From: Bacteroidales bacterium
GTDB taxonomy: Bacteria; Bacteroidota; Bacteroidia; Bacteroidales; VadinHA17
Assembly (NCBI GenBank): GCA_003157055.1
Contig: PMIG01000224.1
Span: 1 to 12,705 of the forward strand
Length of the DNA: 12,705 nucleotides
Direction of reading: 5' to 3'
Below are positions 5,754-12,705 of the stretch, one piece after another. Below the pieces are notes generated by a model. The model was not told the DNA's origin, made no database searches, and worked only from the letters and a program-made list of their open reading frames with translations. Each line of letters starts with the position of its first letter. Positions within the stretch are counted from its first letter, which is position 1. The translations under genes were made by a program, and so were the position numbers.

Positions 5754-8201
5754 ATGCAGATCAAGGATTATTTAAAACCGGCAACCCCGCATATAATAGC
5801 AATTGTCATCTTTTTAGCTCTTAGCGTCGTTTATTTTTATCCTGTACTGGAAGGAAAGAAACTCAGGGCAAATGACTCAACGGTCTCTCTGATCAACTCG
5901 AAGGAGATTTGGGACTTCCGTGCCAAGTACGATAAGGAACCGTTATGGACCAATGCCATTTTCAGCGGAATGCCGGCATACATGATCTCAACAAAATATC
6001 CGGGGAATCTTTTCACTCATGTCGATACTTTTTTTAAGAAGCTCGGAAACCCGGTTTCAGTTATCTTTCTTTCGATGGCAGGTTTTTATATAATGCTCCT
6101 CCTTTTCGGAGTAAATCCATGGCTGTCAATAGCAGGATCTGTCGGGTACGGATTATCATCATTCTTTTTCCAGGTAATCGCTGCCGGGCATAATACCCAG
6201 GCAATAGCACTCGCGTATATGGCTCCGATGATCGGAAGTGTCTGGTACGCTTACAGGCGGGATGCTGTTAAGGGAGCTTTGCTTACAGCATTTTTTCTTA
6301 CCCTCGAAATAGTAGCAATTCATCCGCAGATGGCATATTACTCTCTGATATGTCTTCTTGTATTTGGCGTAACCGAATTTATCTTCGCGATAAGGGAAAA
6401 AACCATTATGAAATTTTTAAAAACATCAGCAATCCTGATTGTTCCTTTTATCATCGCCATCGGAATCAACTTTGCATTTCTTTACACTACATATGAATAT
6501 GGCAAATATTCAACAAGAAGCAAATCAGAGCTCACAGCTCCTGCTGCCAATAAATCATCAGGTCTCGACCGTGATTATATTACTTACTGGAGCTATGGTG
6601 TTGGCGAGACAATGAACCTGCTGATTCCCGATTTCAAAGGAGGATCAAGTGAACCATTTGATCGTAATTCAGAGACATTTAAGGCTCTGAGACAAAATGG
6701 GAATGGACAGGCAATCAATCAGACTTCAAAATATTGGGGTACTCAGCCGGTCACCGCTGGTCCTCATTATGTAGGGGCAATTATTTTCTTTCTTTTTGTG
6801 CTTGGTTTAATAATTGTCAAAGGCCCTGAGAAATGGTGGCTTCTTGCTGCAACTTTACTGTCGGTAATGCTTGCCTGGGGCAAGAATTTTATGCCCCTGA
6901 CTAATCTCTTTATTGATTACTTCCCCGGTTATAATAAATTCAGATCCGTAACTTTTATCCTTATAATCTCGCAATTCTGTATTCCACTTCTCGGAGTTCT
7001 TGCCCTGAGGGATATTTTCAAATCAGAGACCCCTAAAAAAGATTTTCTTAAAGCAGTGGCAACAGCTGCCGGGATTACTGGAGGGGTTGTTCTTTTAATA
7101 ATGCTGATCCCCGGATTTGCAGGTTCGTTCCTTAATCCGTACGAAAGCCAATATCCGGATTGGCTCAGAAGTGCCCTTGTAGCAGATAGGAAACATTTGC
7201 TTGAAAGTGATGCCTTCAGGTCTCTTGTCTTCATCATTCTGGCATCCGGAGTAATTATGATGTTCATGTACGACAAGCTTCGCAAGGAATATGCTGTTGC
7301 ATTAGTCGGGGTTCTGATTCTTTTCGATTTATGGAGTGTCGACAGGAGATATCTTAACTCCGACAACTTCCAGAACCAGACAGCAAATAACAAATATTTT
7401 CCTCCGACTGCAGCCGATTCATATATTTTAAAAGATCCTTCATATTTCAGGGTATGGAACCACTTAGTTTCAACTTTCAATGATAACTCACCCACTTCAT
7501 ATTTTCATAAATCAATAGGCGGGTACAACGGAGCCAAAATAAAGAGATACCAGGAACTTATTGATTCTGCCATAACGGGGGACATGAATATGTTCAATTC
7601 TGTCGGAGGAAATGCCAAAACACTTGATGATATTTTACCGGTATTTGACAAAACGTATACTCTCAACATGCTGAATACAAAGTATATTATTTTTAATCCG
7701 GATGCACCTCCTATTGTTAACCCAAAAGCTCTCGGCAATGCCTGGTTTGTAGAAAAGCCTGAAATTGTCGAGAATGCTGACATGGAGCTTTCGATGACCG
7801 GAAGAACTGATCCTTCAAAAGCAGCCGTCATTGACAAGCGTTTCCATGACCAGGTGACTAAATCTGTATATCCCACGGAAGAGGGAGATAATATCAAGCT
7901 CCTGACTTATGAACCTAATGAGCTGGTTTACAAATCCTCGGCCAGATCAGAAAAGCTAGCTCTCTTTTCAGAAATATATTACCCCGAAGGATGGAAGTGT
8001 TATGTCGACGGGAAGGAGTCAAAATACTTCAGGGCCAATTATGTTCTGAGGGCTATGATCGTCCCGGGAGGCGATCATGAAATAAGATTCACCTTCAAAC
8101 CATCTTCGTATTATACAGCGAATAATGTTTCACTTGCAAGTTCGTTCATCTTTATCCTTCTAATAGCAGGATATGTGGTAATCAGGATCAGAAAAAAATA
8201 A
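5754..8201 (+). CDS. YfhO-family membrane protein (GT-C-like)
   Basis: At 815 aa the length is close to Bacillus YfhO. TM1 spans about residues 13-31 and is followed by an outside loop with KLRANDST (36-43), whose Asp41 is a candidate for the GT-C catalytic Asp. WTNAIFSGMPAYMIS (65-79) and AAGHNTQAIALAYMAP (143-158) are strongly reminiscent of Bacteroidota YfhO homologues. Further hydrophobic segments lie at about 105-118, 176-190, 197-212, 226-244, 340-354, 362-376, 398-416, 440-457, 488-504 and 513-526. A soluble periplasmic region (about 530-785) follows. It ends in the YfhO signature FSEIYYPEGWKCYVDGKESK (738-757), NYVLRAMIVPGGDHEIRFTF (762-781) and a last helix at 794-811. In Bacillus, YfhO acts with a GT2 (CsbB) and a GtcA-type flippase to glycosylate a cell-wall polymer. 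Here GT2, flippase and YfhO are near one another, but the substrate is unknown. There are 42 nt upstream without a visible promoter. Confidence 0.88.
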   Translation: MQIKDYLKPATPHIIAIVIFLALSVVYFYPVLEGKKLRANDSTVSLINSKEIWDFRAKYDKEPLWTNAIFSGMPAYMISTKYPGNLFTHVDTFFKKLGNPVSVIFLSMAGFYIMLLLFGVNPWLSIAGSVGYGLSSFFFQVIAAGHNTQAIALAYMAPMIGSVWYAYRRDAVKGALLTAFFLTLEIVAIHPQMAYYSLICLLVFGVTEFIFAIREKTIMKFLKTSAILIVPFIIAIGINFAFLYTTYEYGKYSTRSKSELTAPAANKSSGLDRDYITYWSYGVGETMNLLIPDFKGGSSEPFDRNSETFKALRQNGNGQAINQTSKYWGTQPVTAGPHYVGAIIFFLFVLGLIIVKGPEKWWLLAATLLSVMLAWGKNFMPLTNLFIDYFPGYNKFRSVTFILIISQFCIPLLGVLALRDIFKSETPKKDFLKAVATAAGITGGVVLLIMLIPGFAGSFLNPYESQYPDWLRSALVADRKHLLESDAFRSLVFIILASGVIMMFMYDKLRKEYAVALVGVLILFDLWSVDRRYLNSDNFQNQTANNKYFPPTAADSYILKDPSYFRVWNHLVSTFNDNSPTSYFHKSIGGYNGAKIKRYQELIDSAITGDMNMFNSVGGNAKTLDDILPVFDKTYTLNMLNTKYIIFNPDAPPIVNPKALGNAWFVEKPEIVENADMELSMTGRTDPSKAAVIDKRFHDQVTKSVYPTEEGDNIKLLTYEPNELVYKSSARSEKLALFSEIYYPEGWKCYVDGKESKYFRANYVLRAMIVPGGDHEIRFTFKPSSYYTANNVSLASSFIFILLIAGYVVIRIRKK

Positions 8202-8212
8202 CACTTTCTCAT

Positions 8213-9109
8213 ATGGTCCATTACGATAAGTGTCCACTCTGCAATTCTGAAGATATCAGGGACCGGTTATATGTCACTGATCACTTCCTTACCGGAGAAA
8301 AATTTGCATTGACGCAGTGCTCCGGTTGCGGATTATTATTTACCCGGGATCATCCTGATAGTTCTGAAATAGATCGTTACTACGAGTCAGCCGAATACAT
8401 TTCGCATAATGATTCTGCCGGTGGATTTTCTGCTTCTTTATACAGGATCGCCAGAGAATTCATGTTGAGAAAGAAGAGAAAAATGGTCTATGGGAAGACC
8501 GGTTTGAAAAATGGAAATATACTTGATATCGGCAGCGGAACAGGCTATTTTCTTTCAACAATGAAAACAAGAGGATGGAATGTGAAAGGGATAGAGATCA
8601 ATGAAAAAGCACGTGCTTTTTCGATAGCCAAGTTCGGGCTTGATGTACTTCCTCCTGAAAGCCTCAGCCTATTGCCTCCTGATTCATTTGATGCAATTAC
8701 CCTTTGGCATGTATTGGAACATTTTCAGGATCCTTTTGTTTACGCCTCCGAAATAGGACGATTGCTTAAGCAGGATGGAGTCTGTCTTGTAGCATTGCCA
8801 AACTATAGCTCTTTTGATGCCCGGCACTACAATGAATTCTGGGCCGCGTATGATGTACCCAGGCATCTGTGGCATTTTACGCCTGAGACTTTCAAACTGT
8901 TTGCTGAGAAAAATGGTTTCGCTATAATATCTGTCCGGAGCCTTCCCCTGGATGTAATTTATATTTCAATGCTTAGTGAGAAATACAGAGGGTCAGCGCT
9001 TCACTTTATCAGAGGGCTGATTACAGGAGTATGGTTTATGGTATTGTCACTCTTCCGAAAATACAGGAATAGTTCACTAGTTTATGTATTAAAAAAGAAG
9101 GAAAATTAG
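8213..9109 (+). CDS. SAM-dependent methyltransferase with N-terminal Cys4 zinc-ribbon-like module
   Basis: The protein is 298 aa, starting 11 nt after the YfhO stop. The N-terminal module has CPLC (C7, C10) and CSGCG (C36, C39), followed by LLFTRDHPDSSEIDRYYESAEY, the usual linker in this class. The catalytic domain carries motif I ILDIGSGTGYF (103-113), GIEIN with the SAM-ribose acidic residue (126-130) and LWHVLEHFQDP (164-174). YDVPRHLWHFTPETFKLF (213-230) is a very good match to the PRH/H.FTP block of Methyltransf_23-type proteins. A hydrophobic stretch at 263-281 suggests membrane association. It is last in the plus-strand run and is convergent with PorP, its TAG (9107-9109) overlapping the PorP TAA (9106-9108). 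It has the same architecture as the protein at 3213-4184 but is clearly diverged from it. The acceptor is unknown. Confidence 0.92.
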   Translation: MVHYDKCPLCNSEDIRDRLYVTDHFLTGEKFALTQCSGCGLLFTRDHPDSSEIDRYYESAEYISHNDSAGGFSASLYRIAREFMLRKKRKMVYGKTGLKNGNILDIGSGTGYFLSTMKTRGWNVKGIEINEKARAFSIAKFGLDVLPPESLSLLPPDSFDAITLWHVLEHFQDPFVYASEIGRLLKQDGVCLVALPNYSSFDARHYNEFWAAYDVPRHLWHFTPETFKLFAEKNGFAIISVRSLPLDVIYISMLSEKYRGSALHFIRGLITGVWFMVLSLFRKYRNSSLVYVLKKKEN

Positions 9110-10086
9110 TACCTGTCAAGCCACCTGTATTTCCTTGAACTGTCTCCGAACTTTACTGCCATGGTTATTTCGTGGGTTCCGTATGTTATACGTTGTATCT
9201 CCTGCATTGTGAAATCGAAAGCGTAGCCAATAAACAGGTTCTGGTATTTGACTCCCACATTCGCGATTATAGCTCCACTGGTCCGGTAGGCAAGCCCTGT
9301 CCAGAATGCCTGCTTATAAATATATGTAATCCCAATATCAGCCTGTGGCTTAAGCTGCTCCGACATAACACAAAGAAGCGATGGCTCAAGGTCTACATAA
9401 TTGTTGAGCTCAAGGTAATATGATCCGAAAAGGTAATAATGGCGGTCAAGCTTATAATTCTTATAGGCATAATCTCCCACCTTCAATGAAGCTTCAAAGA
9501 GTTGGTCGGCAGAAAATCCGACACTGTACCTGGAATTGAGAAGGTACACTCCGCAGGTAGCATCAGGTACAAAAATTCCACGCCGGAGATCATTATTCAT
9601 CCACGGTTCATTTGCCATATCTTCGAAATTGATCGCTTTTTCATCTATTTTGAAGTGATAGCCTGTAAAAGCCAACCCCATCGATAGCTGTGTCGAATTT
9701 CGAAGCCACAAGTGATATGAATACGAAAACTGGAATCCCGTTCTCTGAACTATCCCGTTTTTATCACTGAATACGAAGCCGCCAAGACCAACCCTCCCGT
9801 CAGACTTTGGCCTGTAAATTTGTCTGCCTCCTCCCGCATGCTTGAATTTCAAACCACGCTTTAAGATCCTTCCCTGTCCGCTGAAAGAAAATGTTTGCGG
9901 GGCTCCGTAATACCCTACCCACTGCTCCCTAGCTGTCAGGTTGAAGCTGGTATAACCGTCACTTCCTGCAACAGCCGGGTTGATCAGGAACTTGTTGTAA
10001 AGATACTGGCTGAATATTGGCAGCTGCTGCCCGGAAGCAAAATTGCAGGCCAGTAAAAACAATAATATGTATACTGCTCTTTTCAT
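9106..10086 (-). CDS. PorP/SprF-family type IX secretion outer-membrane protein
   Basis: The protein is 326 aa with an N-terminal signal peptide: K2-R3, a hydrophobic core at 5-15 and probable cleavage after ASG at 17-19 (next residues QQ). The mature start QLPIFSQYLYNKFLINPAVAGS (21-42) is the diagnostic PorP/SprF block. REQWVGYYGAPQTFSFSGQG (53-72) is the second conserved block. The rest alternates polar and hydrophobic residues as in an outer-membrane beta-barrel, with KFGDSSRKYRWLDRY at the C-terminus. Family knowledge: SprF in Flavobacterium is needed for surface delivery of SprB, and PorP in Porphyromonas is a T9SS component. Multiple paralogues often sit next to genes for type-B CTD cargo, as here. 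Its ATG (10084-10086) overlaps the TGA of the upstream repeat-protein gene, indicating translational coupling. It is likely a dedicated partner for that cargo, not necessarily the core PorP. Confidence 0.93.
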   Translation of the reverse strand: MKRAVYILLFLLACNFASGQQLPIFSQYLYNKFLINPAVAGSDGYTSFNLTAREQWVGYYGAPQTFSFSGQGRILKRGLKFKHAGGGRQIYRPKSDGRVGLGGFVFSDKNGIVQRTGFQFSYSYHLWLRNSTQLSMGLAFTGYHFKIDEKAINFEDMANEPWMNNDLRRGIFVPDATCGVYLLNSRYSVGFSADQLFEASLKVGDYAYKNYKLDRHYYLFGSYYLELNNYVDLEPSLLCVMSEQLKPQADIGITYIYKQAFWTGLAYRTSGAIIANVGVKYQNLFIGYAFDFTMQEIQRITYGTHEITMAVKFGDSSRKYRWLDRY

Positions 10087-10349
10087 CTTACTATTGTCAC
10101 ATTGCCGACAATCGGTTTACGTCCATTATGCAGGTCTATAATATAATGGTATGAATCTATCGGCAGAGCAGCTCCGTTGCTTGTGCCATCCCATGGATCA
10201 GGATATCCTCTCGCCGATCTCCATAAAGTTTCGCCCCATCTGTTGAAGATCATTATTTCGACATTCGGATAGAGTTCAATATACCCTATATTCCAGACAT
10301 CATTTATCAGGTCACCATTGGGAGAAATTGCATTTGGAATGACAAGGCA
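10083..10349 (-). other. Type-B T9SS C-terminal domain (gliding motility-associated, CHU_C)
   Basis: This domain runs from the Cys at 10347-10349 (ESCLVIPNAISPNGDLINDV) to the C-terminus. Conserved family blocks are PNAISPNGD.INDVW, the strand ending MIFNRWGETLW, the WDGTSNG turn and PIDSYHYIIDL, ending in GNVTIVR. In T9SS cargo this is the export and surface-retention signal. Type B CTDs are reported to work with PorP/SprF-family partners, in agreement with the coupled downstream gene. Confidence 0.93.
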
Positions 10350-12705
10350 GCTCTCCTGTTGCGGCTTAAGATCGATAGATTTACTTATTACACAATTATT
10401 CAGATCTGTCACTGTCAGCCTGTATATGCCAGGAAGAATATTTGCAAGACTATTCCCTGTCGACCCATCGGGGGACCATTTGTAAGTATAATCTGTACCG
10501 ACTACCCCTCCTGTAACTGTCGTACCGATTGCACCGTCAGGTTTGTCGGGACACCATGGTTCAGAAACCGAGAAGGAGAGCTTAAGCGAATCAGGTTCTG
10601 TGAGTTTAATGGTTGAATCTGTGCTGCAACCATTGGAATCAGTAATAGCGACTTTGTAAATACCTGCGGGAATATCTGTCCTGGTCTTTGAAGTCGAACC
10701 ATCTTGCCATAGGTACCCGACAGAACCAACAGCGTGAACCGGAGTAATGTCGATTGAACCTGTTTTTCCTCCGGCGCAGTTGATGCTATATGAGCCAGCG
10801 TTACTCTGCGAAGTGTCGATCATCATATAAAGCTTACCTGGCTCGGAAAGAGAAATAGTTTCGGTTGCCTTGCAGTATTTGGAATCGACTATTTCAAGGT
10901 AATAATCTCCGGCCCCGACTCCTGCAATATTCTGAGATGTTCTGGTCGATAAGTCCGGATATGTCCATGTAAATGAATACGGCGCTGCTCCCTGGGTAGG
11001 TGTAATATTTATTGATCCATCAGGCGAAGACATCCCGTTGCAGCTTATATTAAACCCATTGTGGCGGGATAAAGTTTTAGTATACAAAACAGGAAGCGGA
11101 TTATTTATTATTACACTATCATTCTTCACACATCCGTTTGCATCAATAACTGTAACACCATAATTTCCCTGGGTCAGTCCTGAGATGTCTTTAGTTGTCT
11201 CTCCGCCTGGCGACCACAGGTATGTGTATGGAAAAATGCCTCCGGATACTGTAAGGTCAATCGAACCATTATTAAACAGAGGTGCAGTGCATGTAATATC
11301 GGTTGCAACCGGACTCGTCAGTAATTTCTGTGGTTCTGTAAGGACATAGACCTTATGAATAAGGCAGCCATATGCATCAGTTACATCAAGTGTATATGTG
11401 CCTGCAGTTAATGCTGTCTGGTCTTTCGCTCCAGGTACAATGCCGGAGCCGTTGGATGTGCTCCAGTTATAGATATATCCACTGCCGCTGCCCCCTGTAA
11501 CGGTTATGCTGATTGACCCTGAATTGTCTTTGTTGCATTTGATATTTTTTCCACTATAATCCGACTCGATACCAGTTATGCTAAGCGGCAGAGGTTCAGT
11601 CAGACCAAATGAGGGTAATGTTGAAAGTGGTGGTAATTTAAGAACGCACCCGTTCGCATCAGTGATTTTGCAAACATAGGTTCCTGCAATAAGATGGCTG
11701 ATATTATGGGTTGTGGCAGTATATGATGCTGAGTCAGTCCAGAAATAGCTATATGGCAGAGTCCCTCCGGTGACTGTTATATCGATGCTTCCGGTATTCC
11801 CGCCTGCACATGAAATGTTATATGCATGATCCGGAGTGTATGAACGCACGGAGTCAGCCAGTATCATCCCTGTCGGTTCAGTCAGAGTGAAGCTTTTAGC
11901 TATAGTGCAGAACATCTCGTCAGTGACAGTCAGAGTATATGTCCCGGCTGTTAAATTTATAATATTGTCAAGGTTGTCGGGTCCGCTGAAACTTCCATCA
12001 ATGGTTGTCCACTTGTACGTATAATTCCCGCTGAAAATGCCGTTACCGCCAGTCACTGAAGCCTTGATGGAACCGTCATTGTATCCTTTGCATGATACAA
12101 TGTGAGTTGTACTGAAATTAATCTTTATGGTATCGGGAGGAATGATATCGGCATCGATGGAGTCTTTACATCCATTAAAATCCGTGATTTTTAGTACATA
12201 ATTTCCTGATGCCAGATTACTGTAATTATGTATTATATTATAATTGGAAAAAACACTATCAACAACAACAGTACCATTATGGAATATCTTGTAATCAAAT
12301 GGAGGAACACCTGAGGTAACGCCTTCCTTAACAGATATTTTACCGTCATTGCCATACCAGCAGGAGGTTCCGTAACCCGGACTAGGCGGTAGTTTGGCTG
12401 CAACAGTGATAATCGGATCGATCTTAGCACCTGCAGGTATTGTTATAGCATCTGCATTAAAAGTGGTGCAGCCGAGACTATCGGTTGCATCAATATCATA
12501 CATCCCGCTTCTTAAACCTGCATGATAATTAAGATTCCAACCATGGAACGAATAGCCGGCAGGACCAACCCAATTCAGATAATAAGATCCCGCACCCTTA
12601 TTGGTAGTCACGAGGATTGCAGCATCAGACCCGTTTTCACATGGCGGATAATGTGTGATTGTTATTGCCTTAATGGGATAAGGATGAATATTAACTTTTA
12701 CAACA
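10083..12705 (-). CDS. SprB-repeat surface protein with type-B T9SS (CHU_C) C-terminal domain, partial
   Basis: This frame is open from the TGA at 10083-10085 to the right edge, 873 codons plus stop, so the true start and signal peptide are missing. The GTG at 12609-12611 is inside a repeat and is not a credible start. The visible part is nine tandem immunoglobulin-like SprB repeats of about 50-65 aa, each starting with C..G..GSI.ITVTGG and ending with AGTYTLTVTDANGC. Between most repeats lies an LTEP- or LSEP-containing linker. The last ~88 residues form the gliding motility-associated CHU_C domain, with IPNAISPNGDLINDVW, IFNRWGETLW, DPWDGTSNG and GNVTIVR. In the family such proteins are exported by T9SS and held at the cell surface as adhesins or motility-type filaments. 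The downstream PorP/SprF-like gene fits this. The ligand and exact role are not readable from sequence. Confidence 0.95.
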   Translation of the reverse strand, partial: VVKVNIHPYPIKAITITHYPPCENGSDAAILVTTNKGAGSYYLNWVGPAGYSFHGWNLNYHAGLRSGMYDIDATDSLGCTTFNADAITIPAGAKIDPIITVAAKLPPSPGYGTSCWYGNDGKISVKEGVTSGVPPFDYKIFHNGTVVVDSVFSNYNIIHNYSNLASGNYVLKITDFNGCKDSIDADIIPPDTIKINFSTTHIVSCKGYNDGSIKASVTGGNGIFSGNYTYKWTTIDGSFSGPDNLDNIINLTAGTYTLTVTDEMFCTIAKSFTLTEPTGMILADSVRSYTPDHAYNISCAGGNTGSIDITVTGGTLPYSYFWTDSASYTATTHNISHLIAGTYVCKITDANGCVLKLPPLSTLPSFGLTEPLPLSITGIESDYSGKNIKCNKDNSGSISITVTGGSGSGYIYNWSTSNGSGIVPGAKDQTALTAGTYTLDVTDAYGCLIHKVYVLTEPQKLLTSPVATDITCTAPLFNNGSIDLTVSGGIFPYTYLWSPGGETTKDISGLTQGNYGVTVIDANGCVKNDSVIINNPLPVLYTKTLSRHNGFNISCNGMSSPDGSINITPTQGAAPYSFTWTYPDLSTRTSQNIAGVGAGDYYLEIVDSKYCKATETISLSEPGKLYMMIDTSQSNAGSYSINCAGGKTGSIDITPVHAVGSVGYLWQDGSTSKTRTDIPAGIYKVAITDSNGCSTDSTIKLTEPDSLKLSFSVSEPWCPDKPDGAIGTTVTGGVVGTDYTYKWSPDGSTGNSLANILPGIYRLTVTDLNNCVISKSIDLKPQQESCLVIPNAISPNGDLINDVWNIGYIELYPNVEIMIFNRWGETLWRSARGYPDPWDGTSNGAALPIDSYHYIIDLHNGRKPIVGNVTIVR
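10392..12641 (-). repeat. Nine SprB-type tandem protein repeats
   Basis: Measured from first to last cysteine, the units from N- to C-terminus lie at 12468-12641, 12168-12362, 11907-12092, 11646-11810, 11364-11537, 11130-11291, 10872-11042, 10626-10778 and 10392-10553. Each begins with Cys and ends with Cys. The central GSIDITVTGG and YxYxW motifs and the L.AGTY...VTD..GC ending recur, although the unit at 12468-12641 lacks the TGG and the one at 10626-10778 has PVHAVGS there. At DNA level I see no long identical copies, only short matches such as GGTTCAGTCAGA near 11593 and 11876 encoding the LTEP linker. The array therefore appears old and diversified rather than recently amplified. Confidence 0.88.

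Noticed and set aside
6929..7495. A 188-codon open frame on the minus strand
   Set aside because: It lies fully inside the YfhO coding region, and its translation has no recognisable motif or composition of a real protein. The same holds for the open frame at 7505-7897 on that strand.
10042..10056. LLAC in the PorP signal peptide as a lipoprotein lipobox
   Set aside because: Cys14 lies inside the hydrophobic core, position -2 is Leu, and a standard cleavage site (ASG before QQ) follows. PorP/SprF proteins are typically barrel proteins with this arrangement.
12609..12611. GTG as start of the repeat protein
   Set aside because: The frame continues open upstream and already contains CENGSDAAI, the beginning of another SprB repeat, so the gene extends past the window edge.
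10392..12641. Recent DNA-level tandem duplication or phase-variable repeat
   Set aside because: The repeats match as protein but share only short nucleotide matches, so recombination-driven variation does not look likely within this part.

Overview
This window looks like a chromosomal segment of a member of the Bacteroidota, probably class Bacteroidia. The main evidence is a type IX secretion (T9SS) gene pair found almost only in that phylum: a long SprB-repeat surface protein with a CHU_C-type C-terminal domain, followed by a PorP/SprF-family outer-membrane protein. Other support is an upstream TAnnTTTG promoter element, weak or absent Shine-Dalgarno sequences, and moderate A+T richness. The species cannot be named from this sequence.

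Layout. (1) Positions 1-1015, minus strand: a SAM-dependent methyltransferase and, 2 nt downstream, the N-terminal 91 codons of a polyprenyl-phosphate-type family 2 glycosyltransferase cut by the window edge. (2) Positions 1016-1143: a divergent intergenic region with a TAnnTTTG-like element inside a perfect 8-bp inverted repeat. (3) Positions 1144-9109, plus strand: a tight six-gene run of a GT4 glycosyltransferase, a rhamnosyltransferase-like GT2, a Cys4 zinc-ribbon methyltransferase, a Wzx-like flippase, a large YfhO-family membrane protein and a second Cys4 zinc-ribbon methyltransferase. Gaps are 1-12 nt, except 42 nt before YfhO. (4) Positions 9106-12705, minus strand: PorP/SprF-like protein and, upstream of it in the same transcript, the giant repeat protein, whose start lies beyond the right edge. 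The two converging units overlap by 4 nt at their stop codons.

How the genes may work together. The left and centre resemble a surface-polysaccharide or glycolipid locus: cytoplasmic glycosyltransferases build a lipid-linked glycan, methyltransferases modify sugars or the lipid-linked product, and the flippase moves it across the inner membrane. YfhO, a GT-C-like family, may transfer sugars on the periplasmic side. No initiating phosphoglycosyltransferase, O-antigen polymerase or ligase is visible, so the locus is partial or relies on genes elsewhere. The right end encodes a T9SS cargo adhesin and its probable outer-membrane partner. Whether the glycan and the T9SS cargo are linked (T9SS cargo may be anchored to or modified by glycans) cannot be told from this sequence. 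I see no tRNA, rRNA, CRISPR array, insertion sequence, frameshift or pseudogene, and no gene-free stretch longer than about 125 bp.
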